From: Bacteroidaceae bacterium
GTDB taxonomy: Bacteria > Bacteroidota > Bacteroidia > Bacteroidales > Bacteroidaceae
Direction of reading: 5' to 3'
DNA: 6,949 bases
Assembly (NCBI GenBank): GCA_017466965.1
Contig: JAFTTD010000341.1
Location: 1 to 6,949, forward strand
The notes under the pieces are model-generated. The model made no database searches. It was not told the origin of the DNA and was given only the letters and a program-made list of their open reading frames with translations. Made by a program: the position numbers and the translations under genes. The number at the start of each line of letters is the position of its first letter. The stretch's first letter is position 1. Positions 1 to 6,826 of the stretch are shown here, piece after piece.

Positions 1-1249
1 AGTCGATCAGCTTCTGGCGGACAAGCTTGAAGTTTTCTATGAAACGCTGTTTCCTGCTTTCGTTTTTGGAGGTTATGTCTGCCTCGCACAGAAGCATCAG
101 GTCGTCAATGTCGTCTCCAGCTTCGAACAGCAGTCTTCGCACGGCGGAGTCTGTGACCTCGTCGTCAGCAATGGCTATTGGGCGCATGTGCAACCCTACG
201 AGCTTCTGAACGTATTTCATTCTGTCGTCGAGAGGCAGCTTCAGACGGCGGAACATGTTGGGAATCATTTTTTCTCCGATGAAATTATGATTATGGAATG
301 TCCATCCCAAGGCGGGGTCCCAGCGTTTGCTTTTTGGCTTGCCGATGTCGTGCAGCAACGCGCTCCATCTCAGCCACAAGGTTTTGTCATCATCCTTTAT
401 TTTGTCATCTGCGGATTGCTGTTTGCATACGTTTTCAAGAACTTCCAGCGTGTGGTAGAAATTGTCCTTGTGGCCCTTGCCGTTTATTACTTGAACGCCC
501 TGCATGGCAGTGAGTTCAGGCATTATTAACGGCAGAAGTCCGCAGCGTTCCAGCTCAATGAACCCTTTTGACGGATGTTTTGAGAGCATAATCTTGTTCA
601 GTTCCTCAATGATGCGTTCGCCTGATATGATTTTGATTCTTTCTGCGTTTCTTTCAAGGGCCTCGAATGTTTCTTCTTCAATGTAGAAGTTGAGTTGAGT
701 GGCGAACCGTATGCACCGCATCATGCGTAACGGGTCATCACTGAAAGTAATGTCGGGGTCGAGCGGAGTAGCAATGATTCCGTCCTCAAGGTCGGCAATG
801 CCGTTGAAAGGATCTACAAGTTCGCCAAATCGGCTGGAGTTCAAACATAAAGCCATTGCGTTGATGGTGAAGTCGCGTCTGTTCTGGTCGTCTTCCAATG
901 TGCCGTCCTCTACGATTGGCTTTCTTGAGTCGTGGCTATAGCTTTCCTTTCTGGCTCCTACGAACTCTATTTCAAGATGCTTGTACTTTACTTGCGCTGT
1001 GCCGAAATTTCTGAATACTGACAAGTGGGCTTTCTTCCCTAATTTCTTGCCTAAAGCCTCTGCTATGGCTATTCCGCTTCCTACCACAACGACGTCAATG
1101 TCGTTTGACGGGCGTTCAAGGAAAAGGTCACGTACATACCCTCCTATGACGTAACATTCGTATCCAAGTTCGTCTGCTGTTTCTGAAATGAGGTGGAATA
1201 TAGGGTGTGACAGCGAGTCTTTTAACTCTTTGTCTGTTAATAACTTCAT
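1..1249 (-). CDS. cca: CCA tRNA nucleotidyltransferase with HD domain, 3' end missing
   Basis: This enzyme adds or repairs the 3'-terminal CCA of tRNAs from CTP and ATP in the cytoplasm. The frame opens with ATG at 1247-1249 and stays open for 416 codons to the left edge, so the C-terminus is missing; family members of this type are roughly 470-500 residues. The nucleotidyltransferase head is clear: G36-G37 and R40-D41, then the metal-binding pair D50-x-D52 (SNDID), with E93/E95 near the third acidic position. R124-R125-D126-F127 begins the RRDFTINAMA block. The nucleotide-selecting motif reads DDPLR (171-175), with Asp where many class II enzymes have Glu. A metal-dependent HD phosphohydrolase domain follows: H260, H266, H300-D301, HNHNFIGE at 319-326 and H354. 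Only 38 bases separate it from the upstream DPP IV gene, with no promoter match, so read-through is likely. There is no Shine-Dalgarno, as is usual in this phylum. The family is certain. CCA addition rather than polyadenylation is inferred from similarity to Bacteroides CCA enzymes. Confidence 0.93.
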   Translation of the reverse strand, partial: MKLLTDKELKDSLSHPIFHLISETADELGYECYVIGGYVRDLFLERPSNDIDVVVVGSGIAIAEALGKKLGKKAHLSVFRNFGTAQVKYKHLEIEFVGARKESYSHDSRKPIVEDGTLEDDQNRRDFTINAMALCLNSSRFGELVDPFNGIADLEDGIIATPLDPDITFSDDPLRMMRCIRFATQLNFYIEEETFEALERNAERIKIISGERIIEELNKIMLSKHPSKGFIELERCGLLPLIMPELTAMQGVQVINGKGHKDNFYHTLEVLENVCKQQSADDKIKDDDKTLWLRWSALLHDIGKPKSKRWDPALGWTFHNHNFIGEKMIPNMFRRLKLPLDDRMKYVQKLVGLHMRPIAIADDEVTDSAVRRLLFEAGDDIDDLMLLCEADITSKNESRKQRFIENFKLVRQKLID

Positions 1250-1287
1250 TTTTTACAATATACTTTTTTGCAGTTTTGCGTCTGCTG

Positions 1288-3483
1288 TTATTTCAGAAGG
1301 CGTAAGTCAAGGAAGTTCTCTATCCTTGTGAAAAGATGCTTCCTGGTGTTGCCTCCATAAATGCTATGATTGCGGTTTACGTAAAATTGGCTCTCAAATT
1401 GTATGTTTTCTTGTACCAGTTTTTCTGTCAGCTCTGCCATGTTCTGAAAATGCACGTTGTCATCAGCGTATCCGTGACATAGCAGAATGTCGCCATGAAG
1501 GCTATGGCAGCGATGGAGTGGAGAGACGTTGTACCCGTCAGGGTTTTCCTGCGGAGTTCTCATATAGCGCTCTGTGTATGCGCTGTCATAGAACCGCCAG
1601 TCTGTTACTGGTGCTACTGCCACTCCGCATCTGAATACTTGCCTTCCTTCACTCATGGCCATGAGTGTGTTGAATCCGCCGAAGCTCCATCCCCAAATGG
1701 CTATTCGGTCTTTGTCGATGTATGGAAGTGAAGAAAGATATATGGCGGTTTCTACCTGGTCAACAGATTCTTTTTCTCCAAGGCGCATATATGTGCATTT
1801 CTGGAAGTCAGCGCCTCTGCCACCAGTGCCTCTTCCGTCAACACAGACTACGATATATCCTTTCTGGGCAAGGCGATGCTCCCATATTAACCCGCCGAAA
1901 AATCCGTTGCCGAACGAATTGTGCACTTCCTGGCTGCCTGGACCGCTGTATTGGTACATGAGCACCGGATATTTCCTGCTGCTGTCGAAATTATTTGGCT
2001 TCACCATCCATCCGTTGAGCTTTATTCCCTCTGTTGTGGTGAAACTGAAAATCTCGCTTTTGCCTAATGTGTATGAAGAAATCAAGGATTTGAGCTTGGA
2101 ATTGTCTTCAAGCACTTTCAACTGCTTGCCTGACGATGAATATAGGGAAGTAATGTTCGGAGTGCTCAGGTCGGAATACACGTTCATGAAGTATTTGCAT
2201 CCCTTGCTGAATGTTGCGGAATTAAAGCCTTTGTCTTTTGTCAGCAACACTTTTTTGCCGTCTGCGCTTACTTTGTAGATATATTGCTCTAACGGGCTGC
2301 CTTCGTTGCTGGAATAATAATACTGCGAGTTAGCGTCGCTGCCATAGTAATTAGTGACAACGTAGTCGCCTTTTGTCAACTGCCTGATGAGCTTTCCGCC
2401 TATTGTATATAAGTAGAGGTGCTGATACCCGTCGCGTTCACTCATGAATATGAACTTGTCGGAGCTGAAGTCAAGGTTCTCATAACTTTGTGTGTCTATG
2501 TACTTGTCTGATTGTTCGCGTAAAATCAATGTGGCAACAGTTGAGCGAGGGTTCGCCATGTAAATATCAAGAACATTCTGTCTTCTGTTGAGTGTCATTA
2601 CGGCAAGCTTGTCCTTGTCGCCTGTGAATTTTATTCGTGGAATATAACCATCTTCGTCAAGCGGGATTTGCATTTGGCGGGTAACACGGCTCTTGATGTC
2701 GTATGTGTGAACTGTCACGTTTGAGTTCTTTTCGCCAGCCTTTGGGTATTTGTAAGTGTACTCTCCTGGGTAAAGCGCATACTGCGTCATAGAGGGATTG
2801 CTGCCCTGATACCAAGGGAAAGAGAATGTCTTTACTTGGCTCTCGTCAAAACGAATCCATGCCAGCATCTGGCTGTCGCTGCTGAAATCGTATGCGCAGC
2901 TGAATCCGAATTCCTCTTCGTAAACCCAGTCGGGCTTTCCGTTGAGGACTTTGTTGAACTCGCCGTCTTTTGTCACCTGGCTTTCAGAATTGTTGAACAG
3001 AAGCTTTACAAGGAACAAGTTGTTGTTTCGTATGAACGCAATTACATTGCCGTCGGGTGAAAAACGCGGACATTCCTGTGCTCCTCCTGTGGAAAGAGGT
3101 ACCAATGTCTTGTTCTTTATGTTGTAAATGTAAAATTCCGCAGTGAAAGAATGGCGGTATATTGAATTTCGATTTGTTTCAATGAGTATGTTCTTTTCGT
3201 CTGGCGACATTACATAACCGCTAAATGACGCTAATCGAGGACCGCGCGCTGAAGTGATGTCGAAAAGGGTCTCAATGCTTTTGCCGTCCTTGAATGAGCA
3301 TCTGACTATCTGTCTGCCGTCAGCGCTAATCTGTGAGTAGCTTTCTCCGTCAGACAAGGGGTGAATACCGCGTATTCCTTTTTGTGAGAATTTTCCAGAA
3401 ACAATTTCTTCGAGAGTTATTTCCTGAGCAGTAGAGACTGCAAGAGTCAGCAGGCAAATGACAAATGCCAAAATCTTTTTCAT
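1288..3483 (-). CDS. Dipeptidyl peptidase IV, exported serine peptidase of family S9B
   Basis: This peptidase releases N-terminal X-Pro (and X-Ala) dipeptides from peptides, acting in the periplasm or at the cell surface. The protein is 731 residues from ATG 3481-3483. A signal peptide is clear: Met-Lys-Lys, a hydrophobic core (ILAFVICLLTLAV), then STA|QE as the likely cleavage site. Residues from about 90 to 470 form the DPP IV beta-propeller, including DWVYEEE (185-191), whose glutamates hold the substrate amino terminus in DPP IV. The alpha/beta-hydrolase domain follows. Y512 (QYSGPGSQ) corresponds to the oxyanion tyrosine. The catalytic triad is S600 in GWSFGG, D674 in HGYADDNVHFQ and H706 in NRNHSIYGG. 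All key residues are present, so the enzyme should be active. An in-frame ATG 12 codons upstream (3519) is rejected because it overlaps the -7 promoter box; the chosen start has an AAAGGAAA sequence just upstream. In Bacteroidales this enzyme is used in peptide catabolism. Natural substrates are not visible here. Confidence 0.95.
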   Translation of the reverse strand: MKKILAFVICLLTLAVSTAQEITLEEIVSGKFSQKGIRGIHPLSDGESYSQISADGRQIVRCSFKDGKSIETLFDITSARGPRLASFSGYVMSPDEKNILIETNRNSIYRHSFTAEFYIYNIKNKTLVPLSTGGAQECPRFSPDGNVIAFIRNNNLFLVKLLFNNSESQVTKDGEFNKVLNGKPDWVYEEEFGFSCAYDFSSDSQMLAWIRFDESQVKTFSFPWYQGSNPSMTQYALYPGEYTYKYPKAGEKNSNVTVHTYDIKSRVTRQMQIPLDEDGYIPRIKFTGDKDKLAVMTLNRRQNVLDIYMANPRSTVATLILREQSDKYIDTQSYENLDFSSDKFIFMSERDGYQHLYLYTIGGKLIRQLTKGDYVVTNYYGSDANSQYYYSSNEGSPLEQYIYKVSADGKKVLLTKDKGFNSATFSKGCKYFMNVYSDLSTPNITSLYSSSGKQLKVLEDNSKLKSLISSYTLGKSEIFSFTTTEGIKLNGWMVKPNNFDSSRKYPVLMYQYSGPGSQEVHNSFGNGFFGGLIWEHRLAQKGYIVVCVDGRGTGGRGADFQKCTYMRLGEKESVDQVETAIYLSSLPYIDKDRIAIWGWSFGGFNTLMAMSEGRQVFRCGVAVAPVTDWRFYDSAYTERYMRTPQENPDGYNVSPLHRCHSLHGDILLCHGYADDNVHFQNMAELTEKLVQENIQFESQFYVNRNHSIYGGNTRKHLFTRIENFLDLRLLK

Positions 3484-3516
3484 ATACTTTCCTTTTGCTT
3501 TATATTTTTGTTTCTG

Positions 3517-3548
3517 CAAAATTAAAGTTTTTATGTGAGATTATCAAG
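3517..3548 (-). promoter_or_regulatory. Bacteroidota-type promoter for the DPP IV gene
   Basis: On the minus strand TAATTTTG (3524-3517) is an exact match to the -7 consensus TAnnTTTG. It lies 20 bases downstream of CTTG (3548-3545), a near match to the -33 element TTTG at the preferred 19-21 base spacing. Transcription would start near 3510, giving a leader of roughly 25-30 bases before the ATG at 3483. The box lies in the 71-base gap after the radical SAM gene, so DPP IV (and probably cca) can be transcribed separately from the genes upstream. Confidence 0.72.
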
Positions 3549-3590
3549 ACTATGATTGCGAAGTTTGAATCTTGTGGAACCAAATGAGCT

Positions 3591-4508
3591 TTATTGCTTG
3601 AACGTTTTTCCTTGCAGGGAATCGCGCTCTTCCATACGCTTGCGAACTTTGTCAACGAATTCATAGTTCTTCAGTCCCCATCCAGGAATGGCTAATAATG
3701 AAGCCGGTGACTGTGAAACGAAGCGTTCCAACACTATTTCAGGAGAAAGATTTTCAATAAAATCTATTACAAGGTCAATATATTCGTCTGCTGAAAACAA
3801 ATGGAATTCAGATGGGGAAGCAATGAATTCTTCTGCCATGCGCGTTCCTTTAATTAGCTGTAGCTGGTGCAACTTTAATGTCGTGAGGGGTAGGGAAGAT
3901 AAAGTGCGTGCTTCTTCTATCATTTCGGCACGTGTCTCTCCTGGTAGTCCTAAAATTATATGTCCGCCGGTGAATATGCCTCTTCTTGCAGTTCGCTCTA
4001 TAGCATCAACGGTACATGCGTGGTTGTGCCCCCTGTTTATGCGGAGTAGTGTCTTGTCATATGTGCTTTCAATTCCATACTCAACCATGATGAATGTTTG
4101 CCTGTTCAGTTTCTCCAGGTAGTCAAGTAGTGAATTTGGCATGCAGTCGGGGCGAGTTCCTATGACGAGACCAATGACGCCATCTACCGCTAATGCTTCT
4201 TCGTATTTCCGCTTTAGAATTTCAAGTTCTGCATAAGTGTTTGTGTATGCCTGGAAATATGCAAGATATTTCATTTCGGGATACTTGCGTGAGAAGAATG
4301 TTTTCCCTTCATTAAGTTGTTGGGTGACGGATTTTTCTGTTTGGCAGTATTCTGGGTTGAATGTTTGGTTATTGCAATAAGTACATCCGCCCAATCCGAC
4401 TTTGCCGTCACGGTTTGGACATGTGAATCCTGCGTTTAAGGATATTTTTTGTGCTTTGCATCCAAGCTGTAGCTTGAGCCAGGCTCCGAATTCATTGTAT
4501 CGTTGCAT
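3591..4508 (-). CDS. TIGR01212/YhcC-type radical SAM protein
   Basis: This is a cytoplasmic iron-sulfur enzyme of the radical S-adenosylmethionine superfamily, 305 residues, the usual length for the TIGR01212 (E. coli YhcC-like) family. The cluster-binding cysteines are C30, C42 and C45 in CPNRDGKVGLGGCTYC. This is a CX11CX2C arrangement rather than the common CX3CX2C, and it is characteristic of this family. Other conserved blocks are YFQAYTNTYA (84-93), IGTRPDC (116-122), VEYGIES (142-148), the glycine-rich SAM-binding GGHIILGLPGET (181-192), and LKLHQLQLIKGT (211-222). The C-terminus carries FVSQSPASLLAIPGWGLKN (263-281). The start at 4506-4508 places YNEFGAWLKLQLG at the very N-terminus, as expected for the family. 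It begins 27 bases after the cotH-like gene, with no promoter match or Shine-Dalgarno, so co-transcription is likely. I know of no firmly established reaction for this family and assign none. Confidence 0.9.
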   Translation of the reverse strand: MQRYNEFGAWLKLQLGCKAQKISLNAGFTCPNRDGKVGLGGCTYCNNQTFNPEYCQTEKSVTQQLNEGKTFFSRKYPEMKYLAYFQAYTNTYAELEILKRKYEEALAVDGVIGLVIGTRPDCMPNSLLDYLEKLNRQTFIMVEYGIESTYDKTLLRINRGHNHACTVDAIERTARRGIFTGGHIILGLPGETRAEMIEEARTLSSLPLTTLKLHQLQLIKGTRMAEEFIASPSEFHLFSADEYIDLVIDFIENLSPEIVLERFVSQSPASLLAIPGWGLKNYEFVDKVRKRMEERDSLQGKTFKQ

Positions 4509-4535
4509 GTTGCTTTGTCTATGCGGTTTTGTTGA

Positions 4536-6548
4536 TTACTTTATCAGAAGTTTAACGCTTCTGGTTTTTTTGCCGCATTTCCATGTGACTGTATAAATGC
4601 CGTTTGGCAAATCAGACACCATGCACTCTTCGTTCGCATTGAAGATTTTTACGCAAATGCCGTTTAGATTATGTATTCTTACATTGAATGTTAGTTGTTC
4701 CGGTGTTTCAGAACCGAAATGCAGAGTTTTGGTCTGCTGATTGTATGCCAAAGCGTATTCTGCCGGTTCTACCTCTGAAATATTGTTTGTCTCAGGAAGT
4801 TCTTCGCTTGCGACGATATACCATAACCTGTTGTTGCTGACAGGGTTTCTTGAATCCGTAGTGTAACTGAGCACTAAAGCGCCGTTTGCTGTTGAGCCTC
4901 CATTCAGGTTTGCTGTGTGTTGGGTGTATTTGTTTGTAATGTTGTAATATCCCTTTGTGCCCTGAGGTGTAAGAGTCCATAATTGACGCTCATTCAGGGT
5001 GTCAGGCTCTGCTGTGGTAAGAGTAGTGCCAACATTGACAGTTGGTCCGACCTCTCCTGTTGTAGGGTCTGAAAGTGCCATTCCTCCGTTCCTGTTAGTT
5101 ATGTGGAAATAGTCTCCTATTTGTTTTATGACCCAGTCTTCACTTTGACGTTCTTCTTGATTGGCCCAAGTGCAAATTTTTGCTCCTGCAGATGTGCTTT
5201 GTCCTGTGACATCCAAAGCGTTTGATGAGCCTGCGTTGATTATTCTGTAAAAATAATTGCCAGGTATGAATGGTGGAGTAGGTTCTTGCGTTTTTTTGTT
5301 TTTGAATGCAGTTGTTAGGTATTCACAATGCTGTATGATGAAGTCTTTCAGATCGTCAACATATTGGTCGTACGATGAGTACAGGACTATTTCATGGTAC
5401 ATTTTTGTTCTTATTCCCCATTTGTTGTAATTAAGCGTTTGTGATTGCTGCAGCAAGGCGGATATGCTGTCTATTGTGTTTAGCATATGATCAACCAATC
5501 CTTTGTCAAGTGCTTCCTGGTATCGTCTGTTTACTAATTTCCCGAACCAGGGGTCGTCCCACATCTTGTTTATCCATGCTTTTGTCTGCCCATAGCCAAC
5601 GTCTGTCATCAGATTGTTAAGAGTGTTGCGTATGCGTTCGTCGTTTCCGTATGCGATGTCATAATCCCACATCGGTCCCCAATATAATAAGGAGTCTTGC
5701 TTGTTCTTATAAAAATATGTGCTGTAATAGCCGTCGATATTGGCGCTTACTTCTGTGCCGATGAACCAGTTTGCTAATGACAATGAATCAACCCACTTGC
5801 GATACCCTTTTTCTGGGTCCAAGAAATTGTTGCCAAAAAGAGCTGTTTCGAAGTCACGGATGTAATTTTTGATATATATGTTCTGTCTTGTTGAAATCTC
5901 GTCTTCGTCAGGATAATGAATGCGGATAGGGACAGCGCCGCGTGATGTGGTGAAATAGTTTCCGTCCATGAATCCGTCCACTTCAAGCAGATAGCCGCCT
6001 GTAATGTCACTGTCTGTATTCAGAGGGTAGTCCTGCTCTATGATGTTTACTCTGTGGCTGCGCACTTCCACCTGGTCGCTGATTTGGTAGTTGCCGAGGA
6101 ATTCACCGTTCAATACAACATCAACGAATTTGTATGCAGGGTTGAATTGCATACCGAGAAATTCGCCCATAGAAGAGGTTACAGCATTGCGCATCAGCGT
6201 CTTGTCGCCAGCGTTGGCCAGTAAAGTCCAGCTTTTGGCTTTTGCGTATCCTTTGCCTAAGAACTTCTCTTTAGACTGGAATTTCAGCCTGTACGGCTTT
6301 TTTCTCAGCCCCCATGTTGAATTTCCTCTTCCGCGGATCTGCAAAGAGTCATATTGGGTTATGCTGTCATTCTCGTCAATATACCACATGGTAGCATAAA
6401 TATATACTTCTTTGCTTGTAATTTGTGCGCCATTGTGCGTTTCTATATATATGGCAGGCAAATTGGTGAGTCGCTCCCTTGCGAATGATATCACATTGAA
6501 GAATGAGAGCATGAATAAAAAAAGAGGAAGTTTCAAAATCTTTATCAT
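4536..6548 (-). CDS. Secreted CotH kinase-domain protein with ricin-like lectin and T9SS sorting domain
   Basis: A 670-residue exported protein. Residues 1-23 form a signal peptide (MIKILK, a hydrophobic stretch to about 22, cleavage near SFA|RE). Residues about 28-410 are a CotH domain, related to the spore-coat protein kinase CotH. Its marks are RGRGNSTW (72-79), KKPYRLKF (83-90), SWTLLANAGDKTLMRN (106-121), GEFLGNYQISDQVEV (148-162), GGYLLEVDG (184-192) and the acidic WDYDIAYGN (294-302). A proline-rich linker (421-430) leads to a ricin-like beta-trefoil (about 431-580). This has three units, each beginning with an I-x-N segment (436-438, 483-485, 537-539) and ending in a tryptophan (W472, W524, W576, exactly 52 apart). 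Residues about 598-670 resemble a type A T9SS sorting domain: NLNGICVKIF, LPNGIYTVTW, then a basic tail KTRSVKLLIK. Inference: it crosses the outer membrane by T9SS, is attached or released, and may bind glycans. Kinase activity and substrate are unknown. It appears to be first in an operon with the radical SAM gene. Confidence 0.9.
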   Translation of the reverse strand: MIKILKLPLFLFMLSFFNVISFARERLTNLPAIYIETHNGAQITSKEVYIYATMWYIDENDSITQYDSLQIRGRGNSTWGLRKKPYRLKFQSKEKFLGKGYAKAKSWTLLANAGDKTLMRNAVTSSMGEFLGMQFNPAYKFVDVVLNGEFLGNYQISDQVEVRSHRVNIIEQDYPLNTDSDITGGYLLEVDGFMDGNYFTTSRGAVPIRIHYPDEDEISTRQNIYIKNYIRDFETALFGNNFLDPEKGYRKWVDSLSLANWFIGTEVSANIDGYYSTYFYKNKQDSLLYWGPMWDYDIAYGNDERIRNTLNNLMTDVGYGQTKAWINKMWDDPWFGKLVNRRYQEALDKGLVDHMLNTIDSISALLQQSQTLNYNKWGIRTKMYHEIVLYSSYDQYVDDLKDFIIQHCEYLTTAFKNKKTQEPTPPFIPGNYFYRIINAGSSNALDVTGQSTSAGAKICTWANQEERQSEDWVIKQIGDYFHITNRNGGMALSDPTTGEVGPTVNVGTTLTTAEPDTLNERQLWTLTPQGTKGYYNITNKYTQHTANLNGGSTANGALVLSYTTDSRNPVSNNRLWYIVASEELPETNNISEVEPAEYALAYNQQTKTLHFGSETPEQLTFNVRIHNLNGICVKIFNANEECMVSDLPNGIYTVTWKCGKKTRSVKLLIK

Positions 6549-6586
6549 AGTTATGTAGCTGTTTTTGTGTTTAGATATTCAGACAA

Positions 6587-6618
6587 CAAAGTTAAATAAT
6601 TTATTAGTAATAAAAAAA
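6587..6618 (-). promoter_or_regulatory. Probable promoter of the cotH-like gene
   Basis: TAACTTTG on the minus strand (6594-6587) matches the Bacteroidota -7 element TAnnTTTG exactly. It lies 38 bases upstream of the ATG at 6548, giving a leader of about 30 bases. At the expected -33 distance there is only a T-run (TTTT near 6617-6614) instead of TTTG, so the upstream half is weak. The spacer is almost pure A/T. No other TAnnTTTG match was found on this strand between the gene and the right edge. Confidence 0.55.
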
Positions 6619-6708
6619 TAATGTCGGGCAAATGATATATAATAATGTATATAAGTTCTTGTGACGCATAGGTGTGCCAATTGTGGCTTTTATATGGAAA
6701 ATCTTCAT

Positions 6709-6716
6709 CCTGCGTT
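6709..6716. repeat. Distal inverted partner of the repeat arms
   Basis: CCTGCGTT at 6709-6716 is the exact reverse complement of AACGCAGG at 6768-6775 and at 6812-6819, so a fourth, partial copy of the arm lies about 50 bases away from the main array. It is followed by a T-run (6715-6720). Eight bases is short and could be chance, but the match falls on the same end of the repeat unit, which suggests it belongs to the same element. Confidence 0.45.
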
Positions 6717-6767
6717 TTTTCTCATAAAGAGTGAATGATGAAATAAATGTTGTAGTGATGTTGTATG

Positions 6768-6826
6768 AACGCAGGCTCGTTGAATTATAAATGAGCCTAC
6801 GTTGTCTTATAAACGCAGGCTCGTTG
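6768..6826. repeat. Three alternating near-palindromic repeat copies with 22-base period
   Basis: AACGCAGGCTCGTT occurs at 6768-6781 and again at 6812-6825. Between them lies an inverted copy, AATGAGCCTACGTT, at 6790-6803, complementary except for one mismatch and one wobble/transition position. Both gaps are exactly 8 bases (6782-6789 and 6804-6811) and both end in TATA, so each unit is 22 bases and the centres are evenly spaced. Because each unit begins and ends similarly (AAC/AAT ... GTT), the copies also read as tandem units with the core flipped. The middle copy can pair with either neighbour, so two mutually exclusive 14-base hairpins are possible in RNA or single-stranded DNA. No T-run follows directly, so this is not a standard terminator. 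The function is not known. Confidence 0.85.

Noticed and set aside
188..529. Plus-strand open frame of 113 codons with a hydrophobic stretch
   Set aside because: It is antisense to the HD domain of the CCA transferase, which is unmistakable on the minus strand.
1250..1287. Separate promoter for the CCA gene
   Set aside because: No TAnnTTTG match occurs on the minus strand in the 38-base gap or just upstream, so read-through from the DPP IV promoter is simpler.
1655..2278. Plus-strand open frame of 207 codons
   Set aside because: It lies entirely inside the DPP IV gene on the opposite strand, has no domain-like sequence, and the minus-strand product keeps every catalytic residue.
3520..3590. 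Terminator after the radical SAM gene
   Set aside because: The best pairing is CAAGA with TCTTG around a loop of about 20 bases, too weak to call.
3688..4122. Plus-strand open frame of 144 codons
   Set aside because: It is a shadow of the radical SAM gene, with no recognisable motif of its own.
6768..6826. CRISPR array or plasmid-type iterons
   Set aside because: There are only three copies, one of them inverted, with 8-base gaps too short for spacers. The 22-base period recalls iterons, but there is no replication gene or DnaA-box-like sequence nearby.
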